Assembly (NCBI GenBank): GCA_024036415.1
Contig: JAMWET010001353.1
Location: 20,001 to 84,000, forward strand
Source of the DNA: Prochilodus magdalenae
Lineage: Eukaryota > Chordata > Actinopteri > Characiformes > Prochilodontidae
Length of the DNA stretch: 64,000 nt
Direction of reading: 5' to 3'
Of this stretch, positions 11,838 through 24,417 are shown in pieces. Both the position numbers and the translations under genes were made by a program. The notes under the pieces are model-generated. The model was not told where the DNA came from. It searched no databases and was given only the letters and a program-made list of their open reading frames with translations. How positions within the stretch are numbered: position 1 is the first letter of the stretch; every line of letters begins with the position of its first letter.

Positions 11838-11900
<63 letters not shown>
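11561..11900. repeat. Compound microsatellite (TTTC)n (TTCC)n (TC)n (TATC)n
   Basis: A run of related pyrimidine-rich repeats: CTTT units, then CCTT units to about 11675, a TC tract at 11771-11817, and TATC units to 11900. It ends 0.8 kb before constant exon 1. Confidence 0.97.
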
Positions 11901-12736
11901 GCTGGCTACGTAGCTAGCTATCCCCCTGACTCAGCAGTCAATCTTGAGACACCCATAGAAGCAGAGGAGCAAAGAAAGAGTAAAGGGTAGAGGATAAGGA
12001 AGAGCTTTTATTTCTCCTTCATCCACCACCCATCATCTCTCTCCTCTGTCCTCCTCTCAGTCTTTATTTTTGTAGAGTCTCTGAATTTTTAAAGCGATGC
12101 GAGCCTTAGTGCTGGGATGTTTTAGATGTATACTGTCCTATACGCTTCCTGATAGCTAAGCCCGTCCTGTGCTCTCAATAAAAGTACAATGGTGGCTTTG
12201 TGTGCTGCCTGCAGTTTCACGCAGTCACTCAATTAGGGCTTGCGCTCATTTCCCGGGTCCAGAAACAATTAGGGATTGTTTTGAAGCTCTGTGTTATAGC
12301 TCAGGCTCTTCATTTTTGACTGTGCCTCATATCTGTTATCAGGTTGAAACAGGGGTTAAGTGGTTTAGACATACAGTGGTTAGGGTGCCTTCTATGTGCT
12401 ATGTGTTGGCAGTCAATGCAGCCTCTGTAGACACACACATACAAACGCCTTACCCTCTTTGCTAATGAAGTCTCAGGCTGCTTTTGTCTCTCTGTAATAG
12501 ACAGAGTGAAGCCGCACTGTTTCCTTCTTTCCATGAAAGAATGGCCACTGCCACGGTAAGCTTGTATGCTGGCATTGCTTTGAACCATACCTCTGTATCC
12601 TCGACAACGGCCCTCTTACATTTACATTTGTGTAGGCTGATGATCTGACCAAACTGAGGTTCTGAGAATTGAGAGATGGATGCTTAGTTCAGCCTGTAGT
12701 GTTAAAGCTTTCTACTGTCTTTTTGTCTCTCTACAG

Positions 12737-12795
12737 CAAAAACCTCCCAACACTGACTGGCGTTTCACGCAGAACCAGCGGCCTGGACCCAGCGG
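12737..12795 (+). CDS. pcdhg: Gamma-protocadherin constant exon 1
   Basis: This 59-base exon follows a pyrimidine-rich acceptor (tctctctacag) and ends at donor gtgag (12796). It reads [19 protein letters not shown] plus the first two bases of a Gly codon. From memory this matches the start of the human gamma constant region ([20 protein letters not shown]), including the 59-base length and both phases. It is shared by all gamma variable exons of the cluster and forms the first part of the common cytoplasmic domain. It accepts the phase 0 donors at 420 and 5147. At 59 bases it is easy to miss by ORF length; splice sites and conserved residues identify it. Confidence 0.96.
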
Positions 12796-15700
12796 GTGAG
12801 TTCATTAGCATAGATTTGAATTATGCAAACACTTCGGATCTGAAGCACAAGTACACACCCAGCTGACACTCAAACATTTGCATTATTGCACTGCACACAC
12901 GCACACACACTAACGAACATAATGCACATACAGTCTGGCTGAATTGGTCTTGCTTTTTGGAAATGAAAGAGTTTAATGTAATATGTAAATTGTTTCCACA
13001 GTGCATGTTGGGAAACTAGAGTCCCTCTTTGCAGCATCGTTGGATGAATGTTTTAAAAAATTTAGTTTTAGTACATAGTAATTTGAAAGTAGCACTCTTT
13101 CAGGTTTTAAACATTTTAATATTTAAAACCCATTATTATAAAAAACGAATAGTTCTGGAAATCTGATAGGTGTGCTTAAGGCCTTTGTAGAATACACCAT
13201 ATACCCACACTTACGAAGTCGTCACAGCAGATGAACTCATTTAGCATCTTACATGAAGCACTTCTGGACCTGACACTTTGCCGAATGTTAGAACGAACCC
13301 AAAGCACTGTGTTGTGTAAGGGAGGAGCTTTGTGTGTGGGTGTTGGATGATGATGCAAAGGCCAGTGCTTGCTCATCAGAGTTCACGGCAGGAGAGAGGA
13401 CACAGAATTGTGGGCCCAGAGGCAAACTAAACACACACACACACAAATAGAAACACCTTTCCTTCCTTTCTTTTGTTTCTTTCATTTTTTCCACTCATTG
13501 TTGAGAGAGCATCACATCAACAATGTACTGTTTGTAGGCAGAATTATAACCCCATTATAGCAGTGCTTCAGCCAAATAACGTTTCCCCCAAATGTAGCCA
13601 GTCAGCCAAGATTTGCACTAAAGGCTAATCAAGTCTTCAAGTCTGTGTTTCCACATCAAACTAACATGTTGCCACATCATCCAGAGGAGAAAAAACAACT
13701 TGTGTGTGAGCCTGGAAATCAACATTACCTACCATGGCACAAAACAGCACATAACACTTGTACAAAACAGCTAGCTTCCCGTTATTAGCTCATCTGTAGC
13801 TTCCACTAATTGCTTGTTACTAGTTACTGGTTTAACCAGCTGCGGCCAGAATAATTAGTTATATTTATAGATGAAAATCTGCATTTCTTTTACTGCTGCT
13901 TAACTGTAATTAATGTTTAACATTGCTGTGTGATATGCTTTATCAGCAGAAGCCCTTATATTTTTAAGCCCCTCCTTCTCTACAGTTAACCAAATATCTA
14001 TTCATGAACTCTTAAGATCATTTAAACTTCAAAATTAGCCACAATGCACATTACTACGTGTATTATGATGTAGGAATGCATGTGCCATAGGTGCAAACAT
14101 ATGTCTTTAGTACATTAGCCTTAGCACTAGTGTATTATGCCTTGCTACAATGGACACAATGGAGTGTTCATATGAAGGCAGAGATAGTGGCTTTTATAGC
14201 CAAATATGCTAACTACTTTAGCTAATGTTAGCAGTGTCCAGAAACAATGAAAATATATTTCTCATTTCATCTAACGTGTTGGTACATTTTCCAGTGAGGA
14301 GAGAAAGCCTCATGTAGAAGACGATGAGTCTGCATCAGCATCACAGATAGTAATGTTAAAACACAACGTTGTTACCGTCAACTCTATCTCATGATCTCCT
14401 CTGATAGCTGCTGTTGCAGCATCCTTAGTCACCAATTATAGAATATTAGAACTTTCTCAAAATGTAACCTCCACTGCTATTATTTAAAATGTAACGCTAC
14501 AGCCATATCACATTTTTAGTAGTAGTAGGAGTATTTCCTTTCTTGGTTTATTTGAGCTAGTTGCTATTTGTGCTGCTCTGACAGTTGACCAAGCAGAGCA
14601 GAGTGAGCAAGCTGACCAATAAGATCGCACTGGGCTCATCAGGAGGCATAAGACACAGGAGCTCTAACAGAGTGTTTCAGGCAAAGAGAGAATACAGGCG
14701 TACAGTATGATGTTGGTGGAAATTGAAACATGTGAATACTATACTTGTAGATCCCAAAACTACAAGTCTGAATACTGAAACCAAGTGTGATAGGGCCCTT
14801 ATGTGTGGCAACCAAATGTTACCATGAATTAATGTCTTTAAAAAGCATGTGCGGAAAGAGAGCAATGATAGATATATAGAGAGCACTCCGAATTACTGCT
14901 CCATTGGATCACTGTGTGTTAAGTAAAATCAGCCGTCACTTGGCTCCTCCTCGTTCTTTGCCTTCCAGTCTGATTTTGTTTCAACAAGGGGAGAAGGGGG
15001 AAGGGTGAAAGACTGCAGGCAAGAAGGAATGGAAAGATGGAAAAAGAGCTTAGATGAGAACCAGAGCAAGAGAAAGAAAGAAAGGCTGAAGACGTGTAGT
15101 CACGTTAATGTCATGTCTATTCACCCAGCTATAACTGATTGCTGCAAAGGCAGAGAGTGCCACTGGGAATACTGTGTTCGTACATGGCTGACAGTAACTT
15201 ACAGCTCTTCTTTTCAGTCAGTTAGCAGTTCGCCAAAGGCTTTCACCCTCTTTTTGCGTGCCAGCAAGCTCCAGTGTGCTCACGCTGCAACAATTTTCAC
15301 AACAGGCGTTACACAACACGTTTCTGCCAGAGAGCAGGACCTGTTTGAAATAAGCCATTTGGAAGAAATTAGATCGTTGTGTTTAGTGTGAAATGTCAGG
15401 CCTACATATACAGTGGATGAAGAACTTGACGGGAATATGGTTCTCTGCTTTAAGAGCTGAGCTGGCAGAGGCAGTGTTTGTTCTGTCATTTAAGGTTTGT
15501 TTGAAGGATCATCAAAGCCTGAAAAGAAGTGACAACTCATATGAGCTAAAGTAAATGGAGATAACGTCACCAGTCAAATATGGCTCAGTAAGCTGGCCTA
15601 AAGAACACTCTCAGTGAGTCCACTGATTACACAACAATCTGTAGAGTATCACTGACCTCCAGCGTTCTGCCCCCACCTTCCATAAAGCTAAAGGACTCGA

Positions 15701-16639
15701 AATGATGAATCACTGATCTTGTTTCAGTCACTACACGTTCCAGTCCAGCCATCTGGGATGGACGTCACCCCGGAGGCTGAGGTACAGAAATGTAGAGCAG
15801 ATAGATGTGTGCAGAAAGTCTCCCTTATTCTCCTGTAGTTGTCCCCTATCAGCTTTCAGTGCCCAGACTTTGATCCAGTTGTAGCATGTGGTGTGCGTAG
15901 GCCGTAGCTTTGGTTGCCTGTAGGCCTTTCATATTACTAGAACAGTAGCCTAGCTGAGTGTGTGTGCTGATGGGAAGTTTGTGACGTATCTGGTTTGCAC
16001 TGATGTGGGGAAAAAACTGTCCTACTGACTTTTGATTTGTGATTTGGAGAGAATTATGTCTGCAAGAAGAGAAAAAAATCTGATCTCATTTACTCTTGGC
16101 AGTACAGATGCTCTCTTTTGGCATCTAATGCCTGTGTGTTTGTGTGTGTGGTTGTCTGTCCAGTCTTTTTGACCGACAGCGTGTTGTCTTGACCACAGGA
16201 AGTCATTATCTAACCACAGGATATGATAATGCTGGCCAGAGGAAGTGCCGTCTACGGTCAGAGTAGTGCAAAGCTAATTAGGTACACATGAGGCGTCTTA
16301 TCTTTACTAGCAGATTCGTTGGAAAATAGGCAACTCATGACGACAACAAAGTGCCTTTTCCCCAAATCTTGCCCTGAGTGCTAATCTGGGTATCTGAGAT
16401 ACGCTGTCTGGCTACTGGCAAGGCCACCGAGTTCTTGTTGTGAGAATCTTTAGTGATTGGAATCTGTTCTGAAGTTAATCTTTGTTAAATCTTTGTTTGG
16501 ACCACAGGCATATTAGGTCTTTTTTATTCTAAAGAGAAATATCAGCTAAATAAACACATCAAATGCAGATTTTCATACTCCATCATGTATTCTGAGTATA
16601 GACAAGTGTATCTGTTTATCTAGTTAATGATAGCTAGCT

Positions 16640-16895
16640 TTTATTTGTTACCATGCTGTTGGTAACTCGGTTAACACTGCTGTTAGCCTTGCTAACAATG
16701 TCTTCCCATGGTCCTCTTATCAGCTTATCTAGCTAGTGAATGTAGCTAGCTTGCCTAACTCAGCAGTGTATAACCACTAGCTATATTAGCTTAGCTATTG
16801 TTTACCATGTTATTGGTAACATAGCTCACACCAGTGGCAGCCCAACTTACATTGCTGATGTTCAAACAGCGTCTTCCCATGGTTGACCTTCTAAT
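16640..16895. repeat. Degenerate local duplication
   Basis: TTGTTACCATGCTGTTGGTA followed by GTCTTCCCATGGTC (about 16647-16712) is echoed by GTTTACCATGTTATTGGTA followed by GTCTTCCCATGGTTG (about 16800-16885). Scattered AGCTAGC motifs lie between. Confidence 0.5.
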
Positions 16896-16960
16896 GATTA
16901 CATCACAGTGGCCTGAGGATGACGCAGAATCCACAGTGAAGTGAGGTGGATTAAAAGGTC

Positions 16961-17000
16961 GATGATGATGATGATGATGATTATTATTATTATTATTATT
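16961..17000. repeat. (ATG)n(ATT)n trinucleotide tract
   Basis: GATGATGATG units pass directly into TTATTATT units. Confidence 0.95.
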
Positions 17001-18059
17001 AAGATATTATTAAATAACTACAATGAAACTAATGTGTAAATTATGTTGGGGGAAGCAGCAGTTTGAGAAGAGCTGCAGGTTAGTATGATTAGCATGGCCT
17101 CTGTGGCTGACTGTGCTCAGGTCTGCTCTTCATCAGTTCTTTCAGTGTTGGCTCTAAGCCCTGTGTCCCCTGCCTTCCCTCATTTTGGCTCTGCGGGTTT
17201 ATCCCGCTCTCTGTGCTTGGCAGGAATAATCTGGCAGCAGCTTTCCTCTCCGCTGTGCTCCATTCCAGCATCTTCTCTTGCATGATGTTTATCTTTCTCT
17301 CCTCCTCCATTACTCTGTGTATTTTTCTCTTGAACACTGAACGCTTAAACTGTCCTGTGTTTCCTATAACTATTATTTCCACTAATGTTTCTCTCTCTAG
17401 CACTTAACATTTTCTGCACAAGTCAAGAACGTATGGTGTCTTTTTGCAGCATGTCTCCCAGCTTCCCTTCCGCCTCTTCTATCTTTAGTCATGTACTGCA
17501 AGCAGATGTGTCCTCAGTCGGTGTGGGTAATAGTCTCCTAATTCCCCAGAAAGAGTACAGCTAGGCCATAGGCCTGCTTTATGACCTTTGGGCTTGTATA
17601 AAGCAGGAAGTGAGACCCCATGAGACCTGGCTTCCTTTTAACCCTTCAGCACCAGAGAGAGACAGATGGACCCTTGATGTCTTAAATAAGTGCCTGCACA
17701 TTTAGTTCTCGTGTCTGAAGACGCTAAAAGGTATTTGAAGGCTGCTGTAGTTTGAATTTTGGTTGAGGCGTATATACACGCTCCTATATTTGTGTAGATA
17801 TTTCCCCCGATCCAGCGATGTTAAAAAAAGGCCAATGGAATGTGGGAAATATAGGAAACAGGCCACTCCATATCTGTGAAAGAGCTTGTGAACCTACTGG
17901 CTAATGGTAACTGAGTCTGTATGCTTTATGCTGCCAGACTGTTCCTAAGACAAGGTCAAACCCATTCCCCTCGCTACAGGGGCTCCACTTCTAAGCATGT
18001 GCTAACACCCCTTTCAGACATTCTACAGTACAGCAGACACGGTCTCCAGAGCTAGATCA

Positions 18060-18460
18060 AACTCTTTATTTATTTACATATTTGCTTTTTCAGACTGCTA
18101 CCCCAAATCTGATTTTTGGCAATTTCAGATTCTATCCAGATTGTTTGGTGATCAACCAGATGAAATCCCAGTCGCATTTGGAGGTGGCTTGAAATGCAAT
18201 TCCAATCAGAATTTTACATCTTAGTCTCGAACACTCTGGCTTTCAAAGTGCATTTTGCATCATTCACAACAGAACAAACAATGGGTGACGGATGTGCTAT
18301 AAAGTTACAGCTACCTGCACTGTTAGCACTTATCCAGATATGCTAGTGATGTCTGGACCCACAAATCCAATCTGATCTCCTGCAAATAACGGTGTGGACA
18401 GTCGTCTCACAGAATCGGATTTCAGAAAAATGGCTGATTTGCCTGCGTGTTGCTGGATTC
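18060..18460. mobile_element. MITE-like remnant with imperfect inverted arms
   Basis: CAGACTGCTACCCCAAATCT followed by GATTTTTGGCAATTTCAGATT on the left is partly mirrored near 18400-18445 by CAGAATCGGATTTCAG and AATGGCTGATTTGCCTG. This resembles fish non-autonomous DNA elements I recall with 'aatcggatttcag' arms. Boundaries and superfamily are uncertain. Confidence 0.35.
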
Positions 18461-20075
18461 TTTAAGGGGATAATGGTTAGTAATTGAACTATAGCTGTGT
18501 TGGTGCTTGAAAACAGATATTTCATAGTTAACCTTGTTTGCTACAGAGGTGTACATTTGGTCTAACTACATTGAGAGGAGTGGTTGTCTAAATAAACATG
18601 ATGTGTATTTTAGATTCATTTCGTGTGCTGCATTCTCTGGAGTCGTCTTAGCTAAAGGAGCGGTCTGAGCTAGTTAAGTCTGAATTCACCTGGCAACCGT
18701 CTGTTGTTATTAATGAGTATTAACGTTGCACAGTCACTAACAGGAAAACACGGCACTACCGGTAGTGCTTTAGACTTTAAGAGCTATTTGTCCTTTGTTA
18801 GTGTATTTATTAGAGGTTGTGAAAGTGTTGTCTCTTCTGTAGGCTGTAATTAAGTCATTAGTTCCATCTGGTATAAGCTGGAGCTGCGTAGCAACTTTAA
18901 TCTTCTTTAATGCTGTATGATGGGTGTCAATGGCAGAAACAGTGTCTGAAGTATGTCTGCTGCTGGTAACCGGGGAAACCAGCATTAATGAAGAGTGTGT
19001 TCATGTCTCCTAAATCTTACGGTGCCTGTGTTTGAGTATGTTATGCTCCTCTAATGAGGTGAACGTTACGGAGATCAGGGCTACTTTTGCTTTTGTTCTC
19101 TGTAGATGCAAATTGCTGAGTTTAAAAACAAGCCTTTGAAGCTCAATTCAGTCCAGATGGAAATGCTCAGTGGCAGAGAGAGAGAGAGAGAAAGAGAGAG
19201 ACATGTTCTACTTTCAGGCAGCTGTTACCTCTCTGTTTCTGGTCTCATTAACTTTTTGGTTTACAACCTGATGTGGTTCAGGGCAGCATAGAAGGTGAAT
19301 GGTAAATGCCTGTGTGTGAGTATGAGTGTGTGTACACATATTTTGTTTAGCACTTTGTGAGGACAAAATGTCCTCATGATAGAATAACATCCTAATTTCA
19401 AGGATCAGTGAGGACCTTTTGCTGTTCCTCACAAGGAAGTATACTGTTTTTACCAAAACACAAGGTTCTCATTTGATGATCAAGGTTAAAGGTGTAGGTG
19501 TGTTACTTACACTCTTTCTCACTGTGTCTGCATTAATACAGAAGTCACTGAACGTCCTCACAAATGTTGCAAAACCAACCATCCTGCTAATTAAACAATT
19601 ACTCATAGAGTTTTTGTGACAACACATTCCAATAAACAGAACATTCTTATGTTGTTCTCAAAACATTGCAAACTGTGTCCCCCAGAGGACCACCACAGGT
19701 ATTATTTGGCAGATATTATCTGGGTGGTGGGTTGTTCAACCGAAACTATCTAGCCGATAGTGTCCTGTTGGGCACCGTCCTGTGACCACTGATGAAGGAG
19801 CAAAGGATGACCAAAGGATGACCTCTCTCTCTCTCTGTTGCTTAGTAGATGGATCTATAGAGTTACAGAAAAAAAGAGAAATAAAAAAGGCAGATGGAGA
19901 GAATGGGATGGAGAAATAGAAAGCTTATGAAAAACTAGTAGAGAGAAAGAAAAGAGAGGAAGATCTTGAGAGCTTAGGTTGTAATGGTGTCAATGTTGTT
20001 CCTTCAGGCTACATTAGATTGTCAGGTCTTATGACTTCTTCCAAAAGGTTTATACAAGTGAAGTGCATTCACACG

Positions 20076-20076
20076 C

Positions 20077-20125
<49 letters not shown>

Positions 20126-20128
20126 TAT

Positions 20129-20206
<78 letters not shown>
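20076..20206. repeat. (TC)n(CA)n microsatellite upstream of constant exon 2
   Basis: The TC tract is followed by about 90 bases of CA with a short CGCG interruption. It ends about 100 bases before the 20308 acceptor, so it lies in the upstream intronic flank of a constitutive exon. Confidence 0.97.
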
Positions 20207-20209
<3 letters not shown>

Positions 20210-20307
20210 GACACTCTCTCTGCAGCTGTGGTGTGAAAAAAGACAAAACAAAATGGCTGCTTATTGCTGACTCTCTTCCTCTCTCCCTCTCTCTCTCTCT
20301 TACACAG

Positions 20308-20405
20308 AGCGGCTGCCACTCCAGAGGTTGCCGTGGGAACAGGACCCTGGCCCAACCCCCCCACCGAAGCTGAGCAACTCCAGGCTCTGATGGCCGCTGC
20401 TAATG
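20308..20405 (+). CDS. pcdhg: Gamma-protocadherin constant exon 2
   Basis: This 98-base exon completes the Gly codon left by constant exon 1 and reads AAATPEVAVGTGPWPNPPTE then AEQLQALMAAAN. It leaves one G, which joins AA of the next exon to give Glu. The acceptor is chosen as the AG at 20306-20307; the AG two bases later would shift the frame. The TGPWPN and E-x-LQA pattern parallels the human TGTWPN and EMLQA, recalled from memory; the human exon is about 83 bases, so this one is longer by several codons. The donor is gtgag at 20406. Very long TC-rich tracts sit on both sides, within a few hundred bases. Confidence 0.93.
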
Positions 20406-20523
20406 GTGAGAAACACACACTGTTGTTCACTCCCACAAATACACACACTCCACCCATTTCTCTCCCTCTATATGTAACATCTCACTGTAGAAATTCTCTA
20501 TACCCCTCTCCTCTTATCCTTCT

Positions 20524-20572
20524 GCTCTCTCTCTCTCACTCTCACTCTCTCCCCATCTCTATCTCTCTGTTC

Positions 20573-20612
<40 letters not shown>
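20524..20612. repeat. (TC)n-rich microsatellite downstream of constant exon 2
   Basis: An imperfect then perfect TC tract starting about 120 bases after the exon 2 donor. Confidence 0.95.
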
Positions 20613-20615
<3 letters not shown>

Positions 20616-23600
20616 CTGTTTTCTGTTTGCTGAAAGGGAGCGAGCAGCTGCACACTCATTGATAAAGCCTGCTCTGTACTTTCAACGTCTCCAGCTTTAT
20701 TTATATACCACAGACACAGCATTGTCACATACAGATACAAGCCCATTTGTTTCTGGTGTCTGTTACTGTTTTTGGTGCAAACATTCTGTGATGATAACTA
20801 TTCATTTAAGACACGTCATTAAAACGGAGGTGTGGCTCTAACAGTAAGAATGAGTAGTTCTAAGCTTAAAGGGCACATATCATTAAAATAAACATCCTTC
20901 CCAGTTGTAATAAAGGATTTGGTCTACACATTTTTAAATTATCTCAAACCTTTATGCTGCTGAGCTGAAAAAGAATCTGTGTTGATTCCACAAGGAACAA
21001 CGAATTTACATACATCCAAGCATATACTGTATATAATCCCTGTCATTCACACTGGAGTTATAAGGAGTGTTTTTAGATCTTCAACACAATGCAGCCAATC
21101 AGAACAAAGCTCTTGTGTGAGTCTTAAATGCACAGTAAACTTGTATATTTGAATAGATAAAAAGGATGTTGTGTGGAACTGAATTGGAGCTGTTTTGGCA
21201 GAAGTGGAATTTAGAGGGAAAAGACAGGATGTGTGCCTTTTAGAATAATACAAAATCTCGATGTTACAATGTTACAGTCCTCTATGAAACACACACACAG
21301 TTATACTGAAAAGCAAGATCTGCTGTTATAGCACTGAGATGAGTTGTACTATATGTGCACCCTACGCCATCATAAACCATGGCGGTATGTTTTTACAATA
21401 ACATGCCACAGAGGTATACAGTTTCTGCTGCAGACTATGTTATCATCAGATCTATGTGTAGCCATTAGCAGTAAACAGAAGGCACGTGTGCATGTGGAGG
21501 GACCCACATGGGCACACACATGCAGTGTTCAGTCTACCATAGTATTTCCATCTTAATCGGAGCAAAGGACAGCTCATTTGCTTACATCATTCCCCCCTCT
21601 CTCTCCCTCTCTCTCACCAGCCCTCCCTCTTTCCTTCCTTCCCCTTCCCTCCTTCATTCCTCTTCCCTCCTTCATTCCTCCATTTTCTTTACTGCAGTGA
21701 CTAAGCAGGCGCACAAACACAGACTCTTTCTAACCATCGTCACCGCGTTAGGACAGAATTAATCAGTGCTGTTTCTGAACACATAGTGGCCAAACAATGA
21801 CGCAGAATCATTTTTGGCACTTTTGTTTGGAGGCGCAAGCTAGATTAATAGTGCCGAGTAATTTGAGTCATGCCGACGGAAAAGCCGTCATTATTTCCAT
21901 TGTTATTGCTGCAGTGTGCTCCTCCAGCAAAGCCTCAGACTTTCCACACACACACTTTGCCGGAAGAATACATGACCTGGGCTGAGTTTGAGTGAGAAGG
22001 AGAGTGGAGAGGGAGGGCTATAATCATATAAGACCCTTACTGAGTCAGAGTGAAGTTTGTTTGGAGAACAAAGCAGCATGAAAGCACGCATTAGAATTCC
22101 ATTGATTAAATAGAATTCCATTTAGTGCGGATAGCTTTCCATGGTGAAACTGTGCTTGGAACTAATTTAAAAGTTTATTTGTTTTGCATGATGTAAAGTC
22201 TAATGCAGTTCAGTTCAAACTCAGTTGCTACCATCTTTTTGAAACACTTGCCAGTCTGAACAGAACCAGGTAATCAGATCAAACCAGGTAATCAGATCAA
22301 ACAGTCAATTCCGATACGTAATGAGAAAGACACATGTGTTAGATGGTTAAAAAAAAGTTCTGTTTTATTCATATGTATAAATGTTGCCATAGCCATGCTG
22401 AAACAAGTACCTGCTTTGTGAAGTTTTAACATTATTGATGTGCTGATTAATGGCATTAATAAAAGCACAGGAGAAAGCAATGCTTTGCAGCAAGCACCTT
22501 CACACACTCAGTTCAGTGTGAGAGGCCCTGTACGATCAAAATTTAGAGCACTGTGACTTGATAAAAATGAGAGCACCCAGCTTCTAACTCTACAGAGTTT
22601 TGGGGTGTTGTGCCCCAACTCCAGGCACACATGCATTCTTATTGTAGTCTTCAGAAAACCAATATCTGATCTTCAAATTACAGGTAGAGTGTCAATTTAT
22701 TTATTTATCAGTGAGCTCTAAATCGCATTGCTAGCCTTCAGGGAACCGGAGAGTCCCGGAATCTTTCCAGTGTGTATCCAACTTAGGCACACCATAGTTT
22801 TGCATAACTCAAAAATAAAAGTCTGTAGCAAAATAACTTAAAACTTCACAGGAATACAGGGTGCTATGCTAGCTGTCCAACCACATATGTATTTTCATTA
22901 TTGCATTCTGAAAATTGGAGATCTGCTCATCTCATCTCATCTGCTCACTTTGGATCAGCAGAGAGATGTTCCAAAACAAGTCCAAGCTTCACAGGTCACC
23001 TAGAGGGCACATCACGACCCTTTTCAGCTGGACTGCATTTCTACCCTATGTTAGATACGGAACCCAAAATCACCAGCATCCTATCCTCACCTGCCTTCTC
23101 CATGTTGTTACTGTCATAAGCACATGATTAAAGCCATGTTGTCTTAGACAACTAGTCTGTCCAGCAACTTCTGGAAATCGCTTAGCTTAGCTATCCAGCT
23201 AGCCACGAATCACTGAGAGGATAGAATCAAAGGCATCTTGTAGGTATCTAGTAACTAGCTTCTCAAGTTATCATGTAAAGCCAGCCTAACTGTGCAAGGC
23301 GAGAACCCAAAGTTGCTCTGCAGCTTTAAGAGTAGACTAGCTGTTGTTACCATGTGTGGGTTGGTGTGTACTGCAGCCATAGCTGTGCATGGTGCAGACT
23401 GAGGGATGATTTTAAGGGGGAATAGTGAGTTATGAGCCAACCACTACATCATACTGACACTAAGAGCTCAGAGAGTAGAACCAGATGATCACCACACAGA
23501 GCAGAGTGTTCTCAAACACACATCCATGTATTTTCCATCAAAGCAGTGATTTGTAATAACCTCCCATGAGCTTTACATATATTTACAGCACTGGACCTTT

Positions 23601-23819
23601 TCCAGTGGATTCCTTCCTTTATACACACACCTGTCTTCTTCATGTTCCCAAATAATCGGTTTTGTAAAGCTTTGGCTAAGAGTAATTTAGATGATTATCA
23701 TCAGTTATTCAGTTATTTTGCTTTCTACCATTTCATAATCCATCTTTTAAATTTCTTCCAGAAACAATGGTAGTTATATTGCCCCCTATACTTCCTGTAA
23801 TGTACTGCACTCTGTCAGA

Positions 23820-23945
23820 ATGACCACGTTTCATTTTTATGTTGTTGTTTTTTTTTTTACATTACTTGAGCACAGCAGTTTATGAACAATTCATGATGAA
23901 TGGACTGATAGAAATGCCTCAGAAGTAAAGTACTTGTCCTGCTCA
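23820..23945 (+). repeat. Dispersed repeat family, copy B
   Basis: ACCACGTTTCATTTTTATG, then GAGCACAGCAG, then AATTCATGATGAATGGACTG with ATAGAAATG. These are the same blocks in the same order as copy A. Confidence 0.55.
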
Positions 23946-24417
23946 TATAAAGTTATCAGTTGGAAAGGATCATGTCCTGGATTTTGTCATTTCTGGTAGT
24001 TAATTGAATTGTTGATGTAACGAATTTGCTAACTGTCATACTAACCACTGATTTACCAAATCTTGAGCAGGAATCTGAATTTGAAGACACCTGCTCTAAA
24101 TTACTACAGGAATAAAGCACATGGCTATATAACATAGCTTCAACGTGTTGGCTAATTTTAGTGGCCTTAAATTATAGTTCAAGAACAGTTTGACTGCCTT
24201 GTTAATGAAAATTAACTTTGATCTTTTTAACTTAATAAACACTTAGATATTGAAATTTGGCAGGGAGCATACTAACACCAGTAATTGGGTTGGTACCATA
24301 AAGTATTAGATCTCAGTACTGTACACAATGCTGTATTGTTGTCATAAGTCTCTCGTGCTCCAGTGAATCTTGGGGTGAAAATAAGACGCCTCACTTTCTA
24401 CCTTTCTTTCCTTGCAG

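Larger units (their letters stand above)
5148..12736 (+). other. Intron between the last variable exon and constant exon 1
   Basis: This is 7.6 kb from donor gtgagc (5148) to acceptor ctctctacag (ends 12736). I see no coding exon. It holds a degenerate interspersed repeat (about 5285-5410), a 31-base tandem duplication (10532), a large compound microsatellite (11561-11900) and some stretches that read like non-coding regulatory sequence (about 6230-6400, 8150-8330 and 12195-12300). Open frames in it look like chance. Confidence 0.85.
12796..20307 (+). other. Intron between constant exons 1 and 2
   Basis: This is 7.5 kb from donor gtgagt (12796) to acceptor ttacacag (ends 20307). Contents are a degenerate local duplication (about 16640-16895), an (ATG)n(ATT)n tract (16961-17000), a MITE-like remnant (about 18060-18460), a short (GA)n tract near 19180 and a long (TC)n(CA)n tract just before the acceptor. 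No coding exon is visible. Confidence 0.85.
20406..24417 (+). other. Intron between constant exons 2 and 3
   Basis: This is 4.0 kb from donor gtgag (20406) to acceptor ctttccttgcag (ends 24417). It holds a TC-rich tract (20524-20612), a CT-rich stretch (21595-21685), a candidate conserved non-coding block (about 21735-21915), a 17-base direct repeat (AACCAGGTAATCAGATC, 22263 and 22280) and a dispersed repeat copy (23820). No coding exon is visible. Confidence 0.85.

Noticed and set aside
11561..11900. Regular repeats considered as a CRISPR-like array
   Set aside because: Units of 2-4 bases without spacers; this is a eukaryotic microsatellite.
20310..20405. Alternative acceptor two bases downstream for constant exon 2
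   Set aside because: It would shift the frame and lose the conserved TGPWPN and LQA residues.
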